Shown piece after piece: positions 1 to 8,935 of a DNA stretch of 64,000 bases. The translations under genes and the position numbers were made by a program. Below the pieces are notes generated by a model. That model was not told the DNA's origin. It was given only the letters and a program-made list of their open reading frames with translations, and did not search any database. The first letter of the stretch is position 1, and every line of letters starts with the position of its first letter. Source of the stretch: Arthrobacter citreus (GTDB taxonomy: Bacteria > Bacillota > Bacilli > Bacillales > Bacillaceae_G); assembly GCA_013200995.1 (NCBI GenBank), contig CP053688.1:4712001-4776000 (forward strand), written 5' to 3'.

Positions 1-1037
1 TTTAGCTCTTGAAGTACTTCTTTATATGTTCCTCGATCGCTCCAAGATAAAGGATTGCGTTCTAAGTTCATTACCGCAGAACCAATCACATTTGCATCGA
101 TAATGTTATTACATGCAATACGTTTTGCTAAGGAGGGCATAGAAGGGCCTCTAAAGTCAAAGGGAACCTGATCGACAGTAAGTACAAACCCCATATGCCA
201 ATAAAGTTCAATTGAATATTTATAGCATATTTGTTCTAAGCAAATACCTACAGGTGTATTCTTGAATGATGGATCTGCAACAAGCATTTCCACGTCCTCA
301 TTAAGCGAAATATCTCCATGAACTTGAGCTTCAATATAGTGATTAAGATTGCGGTTTGCTTCCATATTTTTAGGGTCCACGAACGGTTTTTCAAGATTAA
401 CTAGCAAATGATTAATTAATTTTGAAGGGGTTAGATTTGTTTCACCGATTCCAAAATCTCTTATGTAAACCTCTTCCAAAAGAGCTGCCATAATAAGATC
501 AAACTCTTTATATGTGCCTTTTTCCTTTGGATCTTGGTGTGAATCCAAATACGTATAAGTGCAACGATGTGATGCCTCTGATGATAGGAGAAAATAACAA
601 GAACCAAAACGAGGTGAAGGACCATCGGGATGTAGCATTAAATTTAATGCCCCATATTTGGGACGCTGGGTATTGGTTGCTCCTTTTTGTTGATATGCTC
701 CTCCAAAAGTTTTTTTCTCCCATAGATTACGTTCACCTCCAGGATAGGCGGACACGCTACCATTTGATATAAATGTTTCAAATTGACTTTTATAAACTCC
801 TTGCTGAAGAATCGCTTCAGAAACATTTTTCATATTGGAAACTGGTCTATCTGGGTGAAAATGAAGAGCAACTTTAGCATGAACCTTTAGTTTTTCGATT
901 GCATTTTCATATAAATTACTTGAGACATTAGACATTTGAAGAATGTGCTTAATTGTTGCTTTAGCATCACTTTTAAAGTTCCTAGAATAATTAGTAATGT
1001 ATTCTATTGCCGATAGCTGTGCGTTAGTCAATTCCAT
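1..1037 (-). CDS. DUF3626 family protein, C-terminus cut by window edge
   Basis: The minus-strand frame is open from an ATG at 1037 to the window edge (345 codons), so the stop lies outside. The start is backed by GGAG about 9 nt upstream. The translation has the marks I associate with the uncharacterised DUF3626 family: FHPDRP at residues 60-65, then SNGSVSAYPGGERNLWE around 91-107, FGGAYQ at 111-116, a DGPSPRFGSCYF stretch, and later YIEAQVHGDI and DFRGPSMP. The biochemical function is unknown. There is no signal peptide or membrane segment, so it is probably cytoplasmic. It is transcribed away from the neighbouring AHSA1-like gene end. Confidence in the family is good; no role can be given. 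Confidence 0.8.
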   Translation of the reverse strand, partial: MELTNAQLSAIEYITNYSRNFKSDAKATIKHILQMSNVSSNLYENAIEKLKVHAKVALHFHPDRPVSNMKNVSEAILQQGVYKSQFETFISNGSVSAYPGGERNLWEKKTFGGAYQQKGATNTQRPKYGALNLMLHPDGPSPRFGSCYFLLSSEASHRCTYTYLDSHQDPKEKGTYKEFDLIMAALLEEVYIRDFGIGETNLTPSKLINHLLVNLEKPFVDPKNMEANRNLNHYIEAQVHGDISLNEDVEMLVADPSFKNTPVGICLEQICYKYSIELYWHMGFVLTVDQVPFDFRGPSMPSLAKRIACNNIIDANVIGSAVMNLERNPLSWSDRGTYKEVLQEL

Positions 1038-1074
1038 GACTATTAACTCCTTTCATTCCAATAAGAGTACTAGT

Positions 1075-1527
1075 TTAAATTATTTTTTCCAACATCTTCT
1101 TATCCAAGTGCTCAAGTGCAAAGCCCCAAGCATTTTCGTGTCCATTTTTTGTTTCTTCATCTGGAAAACCCTTATGTGTGAGTCGCAATTGAGTACCGTT
1201 ACCATTAGGCTCAATTTCTACTGTTACAACAGTTTCAACACCCTTTGTTCCTCCATCTCCAGTAACCCATGTCAACTCTACAAGACGATCAGGTACGAGT
1301 CTTAGAAATCTTCCGTAATGTGGATGACGTTGTCCTTCAAAATAAGTCTCGAAAAAGAAAACCGTATTGACTTCATCTGTCATTAACACTGTACCAGGAG
1401 TTGCACACCAACGATCAAACTGATTCGTCCACGCTCTATAAAGTAAATTTGGGGATGATTCCATTAATCGTTCAACGATTAAATCAAAGGGCCTAGATGA
1501 AAGGTCAGGCGTAGTAATATGATTCAT
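1075..1527 (-). CDS. SRPBCC / AHSA1-type START-like protein
   Basis: This is a 150-residue single-domain protein of the helix-grip SRPBCC superfamily, AHSA1 (activator of Hsp90 ATPase homologue 1-like) branch. The N-terminal '[28 protein letters not shown]' type stretch and the later W-G-rich end ([16 protein letters not shown]) are typical: these proteins start with a strand, then an alpha helix carrying a W/F at the pocket mouth, and finish with a long C-terminal helix. Such proteins bind hydrophobic ligands, and in Bacillus they often sit beside ArsR-type regulators, but none is present here. The cellular ligand is unknown. It lies just upstream of the DUF3626 gene on the same strand (37 bp gap), so cotranscription is plausible. 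Confidence 0.8.
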   Translation of the reverse strand: MNHITTPDLSSRPFDLIVERLMESSPNLLYRAWTNQFDRWCATPGTVLMTDEVNTVFFFETYFEGQRHPHYGRFLRLVPDRLVELTWVTGDGGTKGVETVVTVEIEPNGNGTQLRLTHKGFPDEETKNGHENAWGFALEHLDKKMLEKII

Positions 1528-1695
1528 ATAAAATCCTCCAATACCATTATTCAGTGAAAATACACCACATACACATACAAATACTTGAAATATTTATATA
1601 TTCCTCTATTTTTCCTTTTTCAACTAATATGCCAATTACTTGCATAAAAAAACTACCGAAGCAGTTATCATCCATTTTGAAATTTTTTTACAAAG

Positions 1696-1722
1696 CAAAA
1701 AAAAAAGAGCAAAATGCTCTTT
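1696..1722 (-). terminator. Rho-independent terminator
   Basis: Hairpin AAAGAGC/GCTCTTT with a T-run when read on the minus strand. It overlaps the stop codon of the small membrane protein at 1721-1903. Confidence 0.8.
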
Positions 1723-1903
1723 AAGATTCTGAATGATTGTTAGTAAAGTTATCAAGCTTATCGGAAATACTTTTAAGAATTTGATTTTTCTCCTGCTGGA
1801 GCTTTAGGAATTTTAATAAAAACCAAATAATAAAAACGATTGGTGCGACGTAAATAATAAGTGGTATGAGTGCAAAAAGAGAATAAAATGCGTCACCATG
1901 CAA
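1721..1903 (-). CDS. Small single-span membrane protein (TTG start)
   Basis: This is a 60-residue protein with one strongly hydrophobic segment (about residues 9-33, rich in I, L, V, F) followed by a charged tail (KLQQEKNQILKSISDKLDNF) that may form a coiled coil. The layout resembles the DUF4083 family of small Bacillus membrane proteins, but I cannot confirm that. The start is TTG; a GGAGTGG Shine-Dalgarno lies about 7 nt upstream, and the nearby out-of-frame ATG is not usable. A terminator overlaps its stop codon, which supports it as a genuine monocistronic gene. Function unknown. Confidence 0.6.
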   Translation of the reverse strand: MHGDAFYSLFALIPLIIYVAPIVFIIWFLLKFLKLQQEKNQILKSISDKLDNFTNNHSES

Positions 1904-2067
1904 AATTAACCCACTCCTTTTTGGAAGATTATACCATGTTTTGGAAATTAAAGCCTTCTAATTTTTGGAGGTTTTATTTTTTATGTCTAATTCTTGATTA
2001 AGAATGACTAAACTTCAAAAGGAATATAGATATCTTTATAGAAAGTACTTTTTAGGAGGTAAATAAG

Positions 2068-2355
2068 CTGATCTTATTTTGGCCATTTACAATTGTCTCT
2101 ATTTTTTTATCGATAGTAGCATTAATAGTAAAGAAACCTTCTCTACTAATTATTACAACAATTTTATTCACACCAATGTCACTTTATTTAGCAGCAACAC
2201 CGCTTTTTTTTATATGGGGAATAATATTTCCGCTTTTATATTTATTGGCAGCACTTCAGATGCAAAAAAAATATAAAACAAAATATTTGCTTCTTTTAAT
2301 TTCACCAAATTATCTTCTAGTAGGATGGCTTGGTTATGCAGTATTAAGTCAGTAA
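2068..2355 (+). CDS. Small multi-span membrane protein with probable CTG start
   Basis: A 95-residue hydrophobic protein is encoded in a frame whose first in-frame ATG is far inside (near 2176). Upstream of that ATG the frame is open and hydrophobic back to a CTG at 2068, which sits 7 nt after a perfect AGGAGG (2054-2059). The translation shows three or four membrane segments (FWPFTIVSIFLSIVALIV; LLIITTILFTPMSLYLAATP; FFIWGIIFPLLYLLAAL; LLLISPNYLLVGWLGYAVL). It resembles an unnamed membrane protein common in the B. cereus group, from memory only. The competing ATG frame at 2079 gives a low-complexity peptide and is rejected. The CTG start is the odd feature. Confidence 0.6.
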   Translation: MILFWPFTIVSIFLSIVALIVKKPSLLIITTILFTPMSLYLAATPLFFIWGIIFPLLYLLAALQMQKKYKTKYLLLLISPNYLLVGWLGYAVLSQ

Positions 2356-2391
2356 TTTATCAAAAAGTATATAGATATAATAGGAGAAAAA

Positions 2392-2811
2392 ATGATGAAA
2401 ATAGTAAAACAATGGGTGCAAGAAGATAGTGATTTTATAAGAAAAAAAGTAATTGAATATAATTCTAATAACCTACCAGATGAGAAAAATGCGCTGTCTG
2501 AAAATATAAGCTTTGTCATTAGAAATGATCAGGAGGATATAGTTGGGGGGATTACTGGTAGAATATACTGGCATCATTTATCGATCGAATTTTTATGGGT
2601 ATCAGAAGATTATAGGCACGAAGGTTTTGGTAGCAAGTTAATCAAACAAATGGAAGAATTTGCGATAGAAAAAGATTGCCGTCTTATTAAAGTAGATACT
2701 TTTAGTTTCCAAGCTCCAGAGTTTTATAAGAATCATGGATTTAAAGTTTTTGGAGTGATTGAAGATCATCCAAACGGACATAATCAATATTATTTTGAAA
2801 AGAGACTATAA
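2392..2811 (+). CDS. GNAT family N-acetyltransferase
   Basis: This is a 139-residue single GNAT domain. It contains the usual order of a central strand (IVGGITGRIYWHHLSIEFLWV), the acetyl-CoA pyrophosphate-binding loop written here as YRHEGFGSKLI (Q/RxxGxG/A type), and the closing APEFYKNHGFKVFG strand-helix, where the Tyr is the usual general-acid position. Such enzymes transfer an acetyl group from acetyl-CoA to an amine; the acceptor cannot be predicted. RBS AGGAGA lies just before ATGATG, so the start is 2392 or 2395. The gene follows the CTG-start membrane protein by 36 bp and ends at a strong terminator. Confidence 0.85.
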   Translation: MMKIVKQWVQEDSDFIRKKVIEYNSNNLPDEKNALSENISFVIRNDQEDIVGGITGRIYWHHLSIEFLWVSEDYRHEGFGSKLIKQMEEFAIEKDCRLIKVDTFSFQAPEFYKNHGFKVFGVIEDHPNGHNQYYFEKRL

Positions 2812-2845
2812 ATGATAAGCCGCATAAAAGGCTTATTATTTTTTT
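2811..2845 (+). terminator. Rho-independent terminator
   Basis: Hairpin ATAAGCC/GGCTTAT followed by a T-run, directly after the GNAT gene. Confidence 0.8.
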
Positions 2846-2900
2846 GTTACCTTAAATGATAATATTAATGAAAGAGATTTATGAGATGGAGGGACAATTA

Positions 2901-3677
2901 ATGAATGAGTTTAACTTATTGTTTCGAAAAAGAATTGGATTACAAATTCAAGAAGAACTTAATTTTAGTCATTTAGATTTAATTCTCGAAAAGACAGCAA
3001 AAAATATTCCTTTTGAAAATTTTTATATTATGAAAAATAAAACTCAAGGAATTACACGAGAGAATTTAATAAGCAAATTATTAGTAAAAAATGAGGGCGG
3101 ACTTTGCTATGAATTGAATTCTTTATTATATTTATTTTTACTAGAAAATGGTTTTAACGTTAGGTTATCAAGAGGTGTTGTGTATGACAATATAACTCAA
3201 AAATATCCTACATTTGGAAGAACACATGTCACAATCCTTTTAACGCATAATGAAGAAACGTATTTAGTCGATACAGGATTTGGCGCAAATCTCCCTTTAA
3301 GAGCAGTAACCTTAACTGGAGAGATGATCAGTTCGAGTAATGGTGAATTCCGAATCGAGAAAAAGGACACTGAATATGGGGATTATGTATTGTTATTAAA
3401 GCTAAAGCATAAAGATTCTAATTGGAGAATTGGTTACGCCTTTGATTCAAATGACATAATTTCGGATGTATCTGAATTTAATGAGATCCAAACAATCATT
3501 GCCGAGCATAAGGAATCTCCATTTAATAAAAATCCTTTAATTACTCAACTTACAGCTGAAGGGAATAAAACATTAACGAATAGCTCATTTACTCAATGGA
3601 TTAACGGAGTAGTGACAAAAGAGGATATTGACGAAATGAGATATAAGGAATTAGCGAAACAGCATTTTGGGCTTTAA
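2901..3677 (+). CDS. Arylamine N-acetyltransferase
   Basis: The 258-residue protein belongs to the NAT family, which moves acetyl groups from acetyl-CoA to arylamines and hydrazines through a Cys-His-Asp triad. The triad is visible: Cys69 in EGGLCYELN, His109 in GRTHVTIL and Asp124 in YLVDTGFG. The size fits bacterial NATs. The frame is open further upstream, but the ATG at 2901 is chosen because GGAGGG lies 7 nt before it and the protein then begins with the normal FNLLFRKRIGL start. It is a single gene between two terminators. The physiological substrate is unknown; such enzymes usually act on aromatic xenobiotics. Confidence 0.9.
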   Translation: MNEFNLLFRKRIGLQIQEELNFSHLDLILEKTAKNIPFENFYIMKNKTQGITRENLISKLLVKNEGGLCYELNSLLYLFLLENGFNVRLSRGVVYDNITQKYPTFGRTHVTILLTHNEETYLVDTGFGANLPLRAVTLTGEMISSSNGEFRIEKKDTEYGDYVLLLKLKHKDSNWRIGYAFDSNDIISDVSEFNEIQTIIAEHKESPFNKNPLITQLTAEGNKTLTNSSFTQWINGVVTKEDIDEMRYKELAKQHFGL

Positions 3678-3764
3678 ATAATTGTAGATAAGTATTAGCG
3701 TTTAAATTTGCTTATTACTTTTTTAGGCTAAAAACGTAGTTAAATAATTTAATAATGAAATAAC

Positions 3765-3792
3765 AAAGCAGGTAAAACTGCTTTTTTATTTT
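3765..3792 (+). terminator. Rho-independent terminator
   Basis: Hairpin AAGCAG/CTGCTT followed by TTTTTT. It lies about 90 bp after the NAT gene; the rest of the 3678-3972 gap is AT-rich with no other feature seen. Confidence 0.75.
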
Positions 3793-3972
3793 GCTTAAAA
3801 TGAGCTTTTTCAATTTGTAATTATTAAAATGAAAGCAAGTTTAATCGATGATTTTAACAATATTTTACAATTTTAATAAACGTTCTAATCAAAATTTTAA
3901 GTGAAATAAGTATTTTAAAGTAATATGTTCTTTTTAAAATTGCATATATATTAAGCAAAGGGGTGATAAAAA

Positions 3973-4347
3973 GTGGATATTTTATCAACTATATTACAAA
4001 TTTTATTAGCTCTTATGTTTTTGATTGCTGGGTTTGGTAAAGTTTTTGGTTCTAGTTCAAGTGTTGAAAGCTTTAATCATCTGAAATTACCACAGTGGTT
4101 TAGAGTCATTACTGGATTAGTGGAATTGATTGGTGTAGCTTCATTAATCATTGGATTTTGGGAAGCAAGTTGGATCCCAGCTGGTGGATTATTATTAGGA
4201 GTTGTAGCAATCGGTGGGATAATTGCACATATTCGAGTGAAAGATTCGTTTAAACAAACTTTTACAATATTATTATTAGGCATTATTGGATTTGTACTAT
4301 TATGGATTAATTATTCGGATCTCTCTAATTTCCCAGGCTTTAAATAA
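3973..4347 (+). CDS. DoxX family membrane protein
   Basis: A 124-residue integral membrane protein with four predicted segments (residues about 5-24, 45-65, 73-92, 98-117). The N-terminal LALMFLIAGFGKVFGS motif and the later GLVELIGVASLIIG stretch are typical of the DoxX/DoxD-like family. Members are linked to quinone or thiol redox chemistry, but most are uncharacterised. Start is GTG at 3973, preceded by AAGGGGTG. The next gene encodes a small FAD-binding protein 95 bp downstream with no terminator between, so they may form a redox unit; that pairing is inference. Confidence 0.8.
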   Translation: MDILSTILQILLALMFLIAGFGKVFGSSSSVESFNHLKLPQWFRVITGLVELIGVASLIIGFWEASWIPAGGLLLGVVAIGGIIAHIRVKDSFKQTFTILLLGIIGFVLLWINYSDLSNFPGFK

Positions 4348-4442
4348 TTTGTTATTTATTCTTGCAGGGATAAATACGGCGCCGGCAGAATTAGTATTAC
4401 TGTACTAAATCAATCTTATCTGTAAAAGGGAGCGATTTGAAA

Positions 4443-5006
4443 ATGTATGAGATCGTAGTTATTGGCGCCGGACCTGCAGGAGCAAGTGCTGCTTTATTTG
4501 CAGCAAAAGCTGGTAAAAAAACTTTAGTCCTAGATAATGACAAAAGTATCACGAAAAAAGCATGGATTGAAAATCACTATGGGGTATCAGAAATTACTGG
4601 CCCAGATTTAGTCGAAACAGGAAAAAATCAAGTTAGAAAATTTGGTGGTGAAATTATTCAGGGAACTGTGCAAAACATAGTTCCAACAGAAAATTCATTC
4701 ACTATTGAAACTGAAACGGCTACTTATGAAGGGAAGCAAGTTATTTTAGCTACAGGCTTAAGTGTTGAATTAGCTGAAAAAATTGGGCTAAATACAAAGT
4801 CTGGTACAGAACCGCGCATTAAGACTATATTGGATGTTGATTCAATAGGTAAAACAAATATTGATGGAATATGGGCAGCGGGTACTGTTGCTGGCTCGAG
4901 CGTGCACACAATTATTACGGCAGGTGACGGAGCAAAAGTTGCGATTAATGTCATTAGCCAGTTAAATGGTAATCGTTACGTTGACCATGATATTTTGAAA
5001 TCATAA
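4443..5006 (+). CDS. Truncated thioredoxin-reductase-like FAD protein lacking cysteines
   Basis: The 187-residue protein keeps only the FAD-binding half of a thioredoxin-reductase-like fold. GAGPAG (residues 8-13) starts the dinucleotide fold, VILATG is the second FAD contact, and IWAAGTVAGSSVHTIITAGDG near the C-terminus matches the FAD motif after which TrxB proteins end. The NADPH-binding domain and the redox-active CxxC are both absent, and there is no Cys anywhere. Family enzymes are about 310 residues. Similar short proteins exist in Bacillus, from memory, so this is likely a real small flavoprotein, not a pseudogene. A TTG at 4437 is an alternative start; ATG 4443 fits the RBS better. 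Confidence 0.75.
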   Translation: MYEIVVIGAGPAGASAALFAAKAGKKTLVLDNDKSITKKAWIENHYGVSEITGPDLVETGKNQVRKFGGEIIQGTVQNIVPTENSFTIETETATYEGKQVILATGLSVELAEKIGLNTKSGTEPRIKTILDVDSIGKTNIDGIWAAGTVAGSSVHTIITAGDGAKVAINVISQLNGNRYVDHDILKS

Positions 5007-5022
5007 TGAATGGAAATATATT

Positions 5023-5054
5023 GCATTGCTTCGATTTGAAGTAATGCTTTTTTT
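5023..5054 (+). terminator. Rho-independent terminator
   Basis: Hairpin GCATTGCTTC/GAAGTAATGC with a T7 tail after the FAD protein gene. Confidence 0.85.
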
Positions 5055-5178
5055 ATGAAATTTTATCGTTATTAGGAATCTAGTAGACAATTCCACTTTA
5101 ATAAGATGTAAAGGTAATATTTAATTGTAATATCAATATATTAGAAAGGGAAGCGAAATAGAGTTAGGAGGGGTCCTG

Positions 5179-5997
5179 ATGTCAGAGGCGTTTGTAGCGC
5201 GGTCCTTGGATGAGATACTGTTCTGGTCGAGGATCATGAAAGAGCATTCCCTTTTTCTTAAACTAGGATTCAATTGTGATGATACAGAGTTAATTCAAGA
5301 GGCAGACCATTTTTATAATGTGTTTGATACGATTGGAAATAAAGCACAATCATTTTCAGTACAAACGGATCCTCAGCAAATTAAACAGTTTAATAATGAG
5401 GTACATCAGTCAGCTTCGATGATTTGGGCATATAAGAGGAAAATTCTTAATTTACTTCTTACTTGTAAAATAACGGGTAATAACTTTCCTTTATTAGTTG
5501 ACCATACTAGCAGAGAAGCAGCATATTTCGCAAATCGCTTAACCGAATTGAATAATGGTCAACTTCAGCCGCTACCAGCTGCAATTATACAAGAGAATGT
5601 TTTCTTTTTAAGAATTATGGCAGACCATGCAAAATTTATTGGACATCTTTTAGATCCATCAGAAAGAAAATTAGTCGATCAAGCTAGAGAATTTAGCCAT
5701 GATTTCGATCAACTTTTATACCAGGCTGTAGACTTAGAATCAATGAGACCGCAATCGGAAACCGTCCCGATACTTGATCAATTCCTTAATGAAAACCGTG
5801 TTTCAGTAAAATCGCTTAGAGAGTTTAAGAAAACGGCTCGCGATTTAATTGAAGCTTGCAGAATTAAAAGTATTATTCATCCACTACTTGCAGATCATGT
5901 ATTTAGAGAAGCGGATCGGTTTATGCATATAATTGATATGTTTGAGGCTCAGTTAACAGGAAATACCAACAGAAATGTCGTTCTGGACGACCATTAA
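5179..5997 (+). CDS. DUF2935 family protein (tandem helical bundle)
   Basis: This 272-residue protein matches the DUF2935 family found in Bacillus and clostridia. It reads as two tandem alpha-helical bundles (about 5-130 and 145-260). Each has recurring acidic/histidine helices: ILFWSRIMKEHSLFLKLGF, DHTSREAAYFANRL, then FFLRIMADHAKFIGHLL and DHVFREADRFMHI. The repeated E/D-H and REA motifs suggest a ferritin-like di-metal site, which is known of the structural family and inferred here. Function is unknown. The start ATG has AGGAGGGG upstream. It is monocistronic, ending in a bidirectional terminator shared with the convergent pentapeptide gene. Confidence 0.85.
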   Translation: MSEAFVARSLDEILFWSRIMKEHSLFLKLGFNCDDTELIQEADHFYNVFDTIGNKAQSFSVQTDPQQIKQFNNEVHQSASMIWAYKRKILNLLLTCKITGNNFPLLVDHTSREAAYFANRLTELNNGQLQPLPAAIIQENVFFLRIMADHAKFIGHLLDPSERKLVDQAREFSHDFDQLLYQAVDLESMRPQSETVPILDQFLNENRVSVKSLREFKKTARDLIEACRIKSIIHPLLADHVFREADRFMHIIDMFEAQLTGNTNRNVVLDDH

Positions 5998-6002
5998 ATA
6001 AA

Positions 6003-6053
6003 GAAAAAAAAGGCTATCTCTAAAGTTGATGAACTTTTGAGATAGCCTCTTTT
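6003..6053. terminator. Bidirectional terminator
   Basis: Stem AGGCTATCTC/GAGATAGCCT with A-run upstream and T-run downstream, placed between the convergent DUF2935 and pentapeptide-like genes. Confidence 0.85.
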
Positions 6054-6066
6054 AATATAGAAAAAA

Positions 6067-6540
6067 TTATTTTCTTTCGCTAAAACTATTTAGTAAATCT
6101 TCAATTAAGATTCCATTTACTTTCATCCCTGTCAGATTACAATTACTAATTTCGATATTACTCAAATCACAGTCTGTAAACTGGGTATTTGTTAGATTGC
6201 ATTTTTCAAATTTAATAGAATTTGATTGATTATCATGATTAAGATCTTCAGGAACAACAATGTTACGAAAGCTTGTGCCAGCCAAATGAACGTGATCAAT
6301 GACTAAATCTCTTAAATTACCATTTTGTATTTTCGAATTAGATAAATTGACATCAGTTATTTGGGTACCAAATAAATTCACATCATTCAATTCTAAATTT
6401 CTCATATTGGCATTTGTAAATTTTGAATTAGCCAAGCTTACATTATTGAAATCTAAGTGCTCAGCTTTTACCTCTTTAAACGTCGAAAATGACATATCTG
6501 TTTTTTGTAATTCAAATAATGCAGTCTTCCAGTTAGACAT
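6067..6540 (-). CDS. Pentapeptide-repeat-like protein
   Basis: The 157-residue protein is built of imperfect A(D/N)LXX-type pentapeptides: SLANSKFTNANMRNLELNDVNL, VNLSNSKIQNGNLRDL, and after a short polar linker (residues about 98-108) FEKCNLTNTQFTDCDLSNIEISNCNLTG. Such sequences fold into a right-handed square beta helix. Some family members mimic DNA and protect gyrase (Qnr/MfpA), but many have no known job and nothing here points to gyrase. Start ATG is supported by AGGAGGAG 7-8 nt upstream. It is a single gene. Confidence 0.8.
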   Translation of the reverse strand: MSNWKTALFELQKTDMSFSTFKEVKAEHLDFNNVSLANSKFTNANMRNLELNDVNLFGTQITDVNLSNSKIQNGNLRDLVIDHVHLAGTSFRNIVVPEDLNHDNQSNSIKFEKCNLTNTQFTDCDLSNIEISNCNLTGMKVNGILIEDLLNSFSERK

Positions 6541-6744
6541 GATTTCTCCTCCTAAAACATTGATTATTGAATATATTTAACTTTCATTTTAAAATCCCTT
6601 CACACATAATAATGATTGTTTCGACAAAAAACTTAGTAAATGAATCAACTTTTAATCTGCATCAAATATGATATAGATAGAAACTTATCATTCTTCATAA
6701 ATAGTTTGACTTTTCAATATCTTTTATATAAAATCTTTTTAACA

Positions 6745-7044
6745 TCTAAATATAGGCAATGAAGAGGAAAAGTAGAATGAAGTTATTTTTTACAGAGAGC
6801 TTTGGTAGCTGAAAAGAAGCATGAATACTCATTTGAAAAATGGCCTCCGAGCTTCGTACTGAACGTAAACTAATTATTAGTAGGCTACGACAAGAGTTGG
6901 CACTTGTTATCAAAGTCACAGTATCGGCAACCATGCTCGTACTTGTAAAGACAATTGTATGCAAATACGTTGTGAACTAAGGTGGTACCACGTGGATTTT
7001 AAACCTCGTCCTTATCTGTTAAAGATAGGGGCGAGGTTTTTTTT
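6745..7044 (+). promoter_or_regulatory. T-box leader, methionine specifier
   Basis: A classic T-box leader precedes the metG-type gene. GAGAG and a GGTAGCTG distal-loop region (6796-6811) are followed by the specifier region; aligned with the two tyrosine T-boxes in this window, the specifier codon is ATG at 6840-6842. The T-box sequence AAGGTGGTACCACG lies at 6979-6992. The terminator hairpin (ACCTCG.../...CGAGGT) and T8 lie at 7002-7044. A -35-like TTGACT sits at 6706-6711. Uncharged tRNA-Met should relieve termination. The specifier is assigned by alignment, not by folding. Confidence 0.9.
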
Positions 7045-7074
7045 GTATTTTATAAACATTAGGAGGAATTATAT

Positions 7075-8712
7075 ATGGATATTTTTATTGGTGGAGCTTG
7101 GCCTTATGCAAATGGTTCCTTGCATTTAGGTCATATCGCTGCTTTATTGCCCGGTGATATTCTAGCTCGATATTATCGATTAAAAAAGGCGAATGTTTTG
7201 TATGTTTCAGGAAGTGATTGTAATGGAACACCAATTGCAATTAAAGCAAAACAAGAAAAAGTGACTTATAAAGAAATTGCAGATCGTTACCACAATGAAT
7301 TCGAAAATAATTTTAGAGCATTGGGATTTACCTATGATTGTTATACAAGAACGGACGCAGAACATCATCATAAAACCGTTCAAGACATTTTTCTAAATTT
7401 ATTGCAAAATGGATTAATTTATAAAAAGGAGATTGAACAATGCTATTGTGAAGAATATCAACAGTTTCTCCCAGACCGATATGTTGAAGGAACATGTCCA
7501 AATTGTGGTCAGCATGCTCGTGGAGATCAGTGTGATTTTTGTTCTGCGATTTTAGATCCTTTAGATTTATTAAATAAAACTTGTAAACTATGTGGTAATC
7601 CTCCATCTGTTAAAAAGACAGAGCATTTTTATTTTTCATTAAGCAAATTACAAGATGAACTAAAGGAATATTATAATTTTTCTAAAGAAAACGGAAACTG
7701 GCGTTCAAATGCGATCCAATTAACTGAGCGGTATTTAAACGAAGGACTCCATGACCGAGCCGTTTCGAGAGATTTACCAAACGGAGTAAGCGTACCAGTT
7801 AAAGGATATGAACAGAAGAAAATTTATGTATGGATCGAAGCAGTGTCTGGATATTATTCAGCAAGTAAACAATGGGCAAGTATAACCAATAAAGATGATG
7901 CAAACTTTTGGAATAAAGAAACAAGATCATATTATATTCACGGAAAAGACAATATTCCATTCCATACAATCATTTGGCCATCAATTTTAATTGGTCTTAA
8001 GAAAGAGGCGCTTCCAACCCATATCGTTTCTAATGAATATTTAACACTTGAGAAGAAAAAATTATCTACTAGTAAAAACTGGGCAGTGTGGGTCCCGGAT
8101 ATAATTAAAAAATATCACCCAGATTCAATCCGTTATTTTTTAACAATGAATGCACCGGAAAATCGTGACACTGATTTTTCTTGGAGGGAATTTATATACA
8201 GTCATAATAGTGAACTGCTTGGAGCATACGGTAATTTTATAAACCGCACATTAAAGTTCATTGAAAAATACTATAATGGAGAGGTCCCAAAGGGAGAAAT
8301 AGACAAAACAATTCGTTTAGGGATTACAAGACTATACAAGATTGTAGGCTCACATATTGAAGCGACTAATTTCAAAAAAGCATTAGAGGAAATTTTTGAG
8401 TTTATCCGATCTGCAAACAAATACTTTGATGAAGCTCAGCCTTGGAAGCAAGTCAAAGAGAGTCCCGTAGAGTGTCATAATACAATGGCAAGTTGTATTT
8501 ATGCGATTTCCAATTTAGCGCAAATTTTACATCCATTTCTACCGTTTTCTAGTAATGAAATAAAAGAAATGCTAAATATACCAAGCTTTGAATGGAATGA
8601 AATATTTTCTAATTTAGTAAAATTTAACGATGTGAAACCTCTATTTGAAAGAATTGATATTAGAAGAATAGATGAAGAACTAGAGCGACTAATAAATGAA
8701 TCTACTATATGA
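7075..8712 (+). CDS. metG: Methionyl-tRNA synthetase, short form without C-terminal tRNA-binding domain
   Basis: The 545-residue enzyme charges tRNA-Met with methionine. The class I HIGH motif is HLGH at residues 17-20 and the KMSKS loop is KLSTS at 329-333. The connective domain carries zinc-ligand cysteines: CPNC at 141-144, CDFC at 153-156, CKLC at 170-173 and CYC at 123-125. This four-Cys layout marks the E. coli-like/MetRS1 clade. The usual Bacillus MetS is about 660 residues, with one Cys pair and a C-terminal EMAP/tRBD domain, which is missing here. The gene is therefore probably an additional MetRS, as in B. anthracis; the other copy would lie outside the window. It is controlled by the Met T-box directly upstream. 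Confidence 0.92.
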   Translation: MDIFIGGAWPYANGSLHLGHIAALLPGDILARYYRLKKANVLYVSGSDCNGTPIAIKAKQEKVTYKEIADRYHNEFENNFRALGFTYDCYTRTDAEHHHKTVQDIFLNLLQNGLIYKKEIEQCYCEEYQQFLPDRYVEGTCPNCGQHARGDQCDFCSAILDPLDLLNKTCKLCGNPPSVKKTEHFYFSLSKLQDELKEYYNFSKENGNWRSNAIQLTERYLNEGLHDRAVSRDLPNGVSVPVKGYEQKKIYVWIEAVSGYYSASKQWASITNKDDANFWNKETRSYYIHGKDNIPFHTIIWPSILIGLKKEALPTHIVSNEYLTLEKKKLSTSKNWAVWVPDIIKKYHPDSIRYFLTMNAPENRDTDFSWREFIYSHNSELLGAYGNFINRTLKFIEKYYNGEVPKGEIDKTIRLGITRLYKIVGSHIEATNFKKALEEIFEFIRSANKYFDEAQPWKQVKESPVECHNTMASCIYAISNLAQILHPFLPFSSNEIKEMLNIPSFEWNEIFSNLVKFNDVKPLFERIDIRRIDEELERLINESTI

Positions 8713-8713
8713 A

Positions 8714-8746
8714 GGAAAAGAAGAGCTGTAATGCTCTTCTTTCCAG
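8714..8746 (+). terminator. Rho-independent terminator
   Basis: Stem GGAAAAGAAGAGC/GCTCTTCTTTCC immediately after the metG stop. Its core is nearly identical to the hairpin at 8936-8965. Confidence 0.8.
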
Positions 8747-8935
8747 AGTGTTGAAATAAAACCTAGTTTATTTTTAAAAATAAATTGAAGATACTTATGA
8801 AGGGTTCATTCAATCGCAAAATGCGTGAATATGAAAATTACACACTCATACCAGGCCTTAATTTAATTCCACCATAACCACTTTACTTAACTATGAAATG
8901 TTGGACATTAATTTCAAACTCATTTTTCACCAATC

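Noticed and set aside
2079..2276. ATG-started 65-codon frame inside the CTG-start membrane protein
   Set aside because: Low-complexity Asn/Ser/Phe translation without RBS; the other frame has a perfect RBS and membrane-protein character.
6746..6964. 72-codon minus-strand ORF
   Set aside because: It lies wholly in the Met T-box leader and is antisense to structured RNA.
8745..8935. Possible small gene between metG and the membrane protein
   Set aside because: Only a 26-codon frame without a ribosome binding site.
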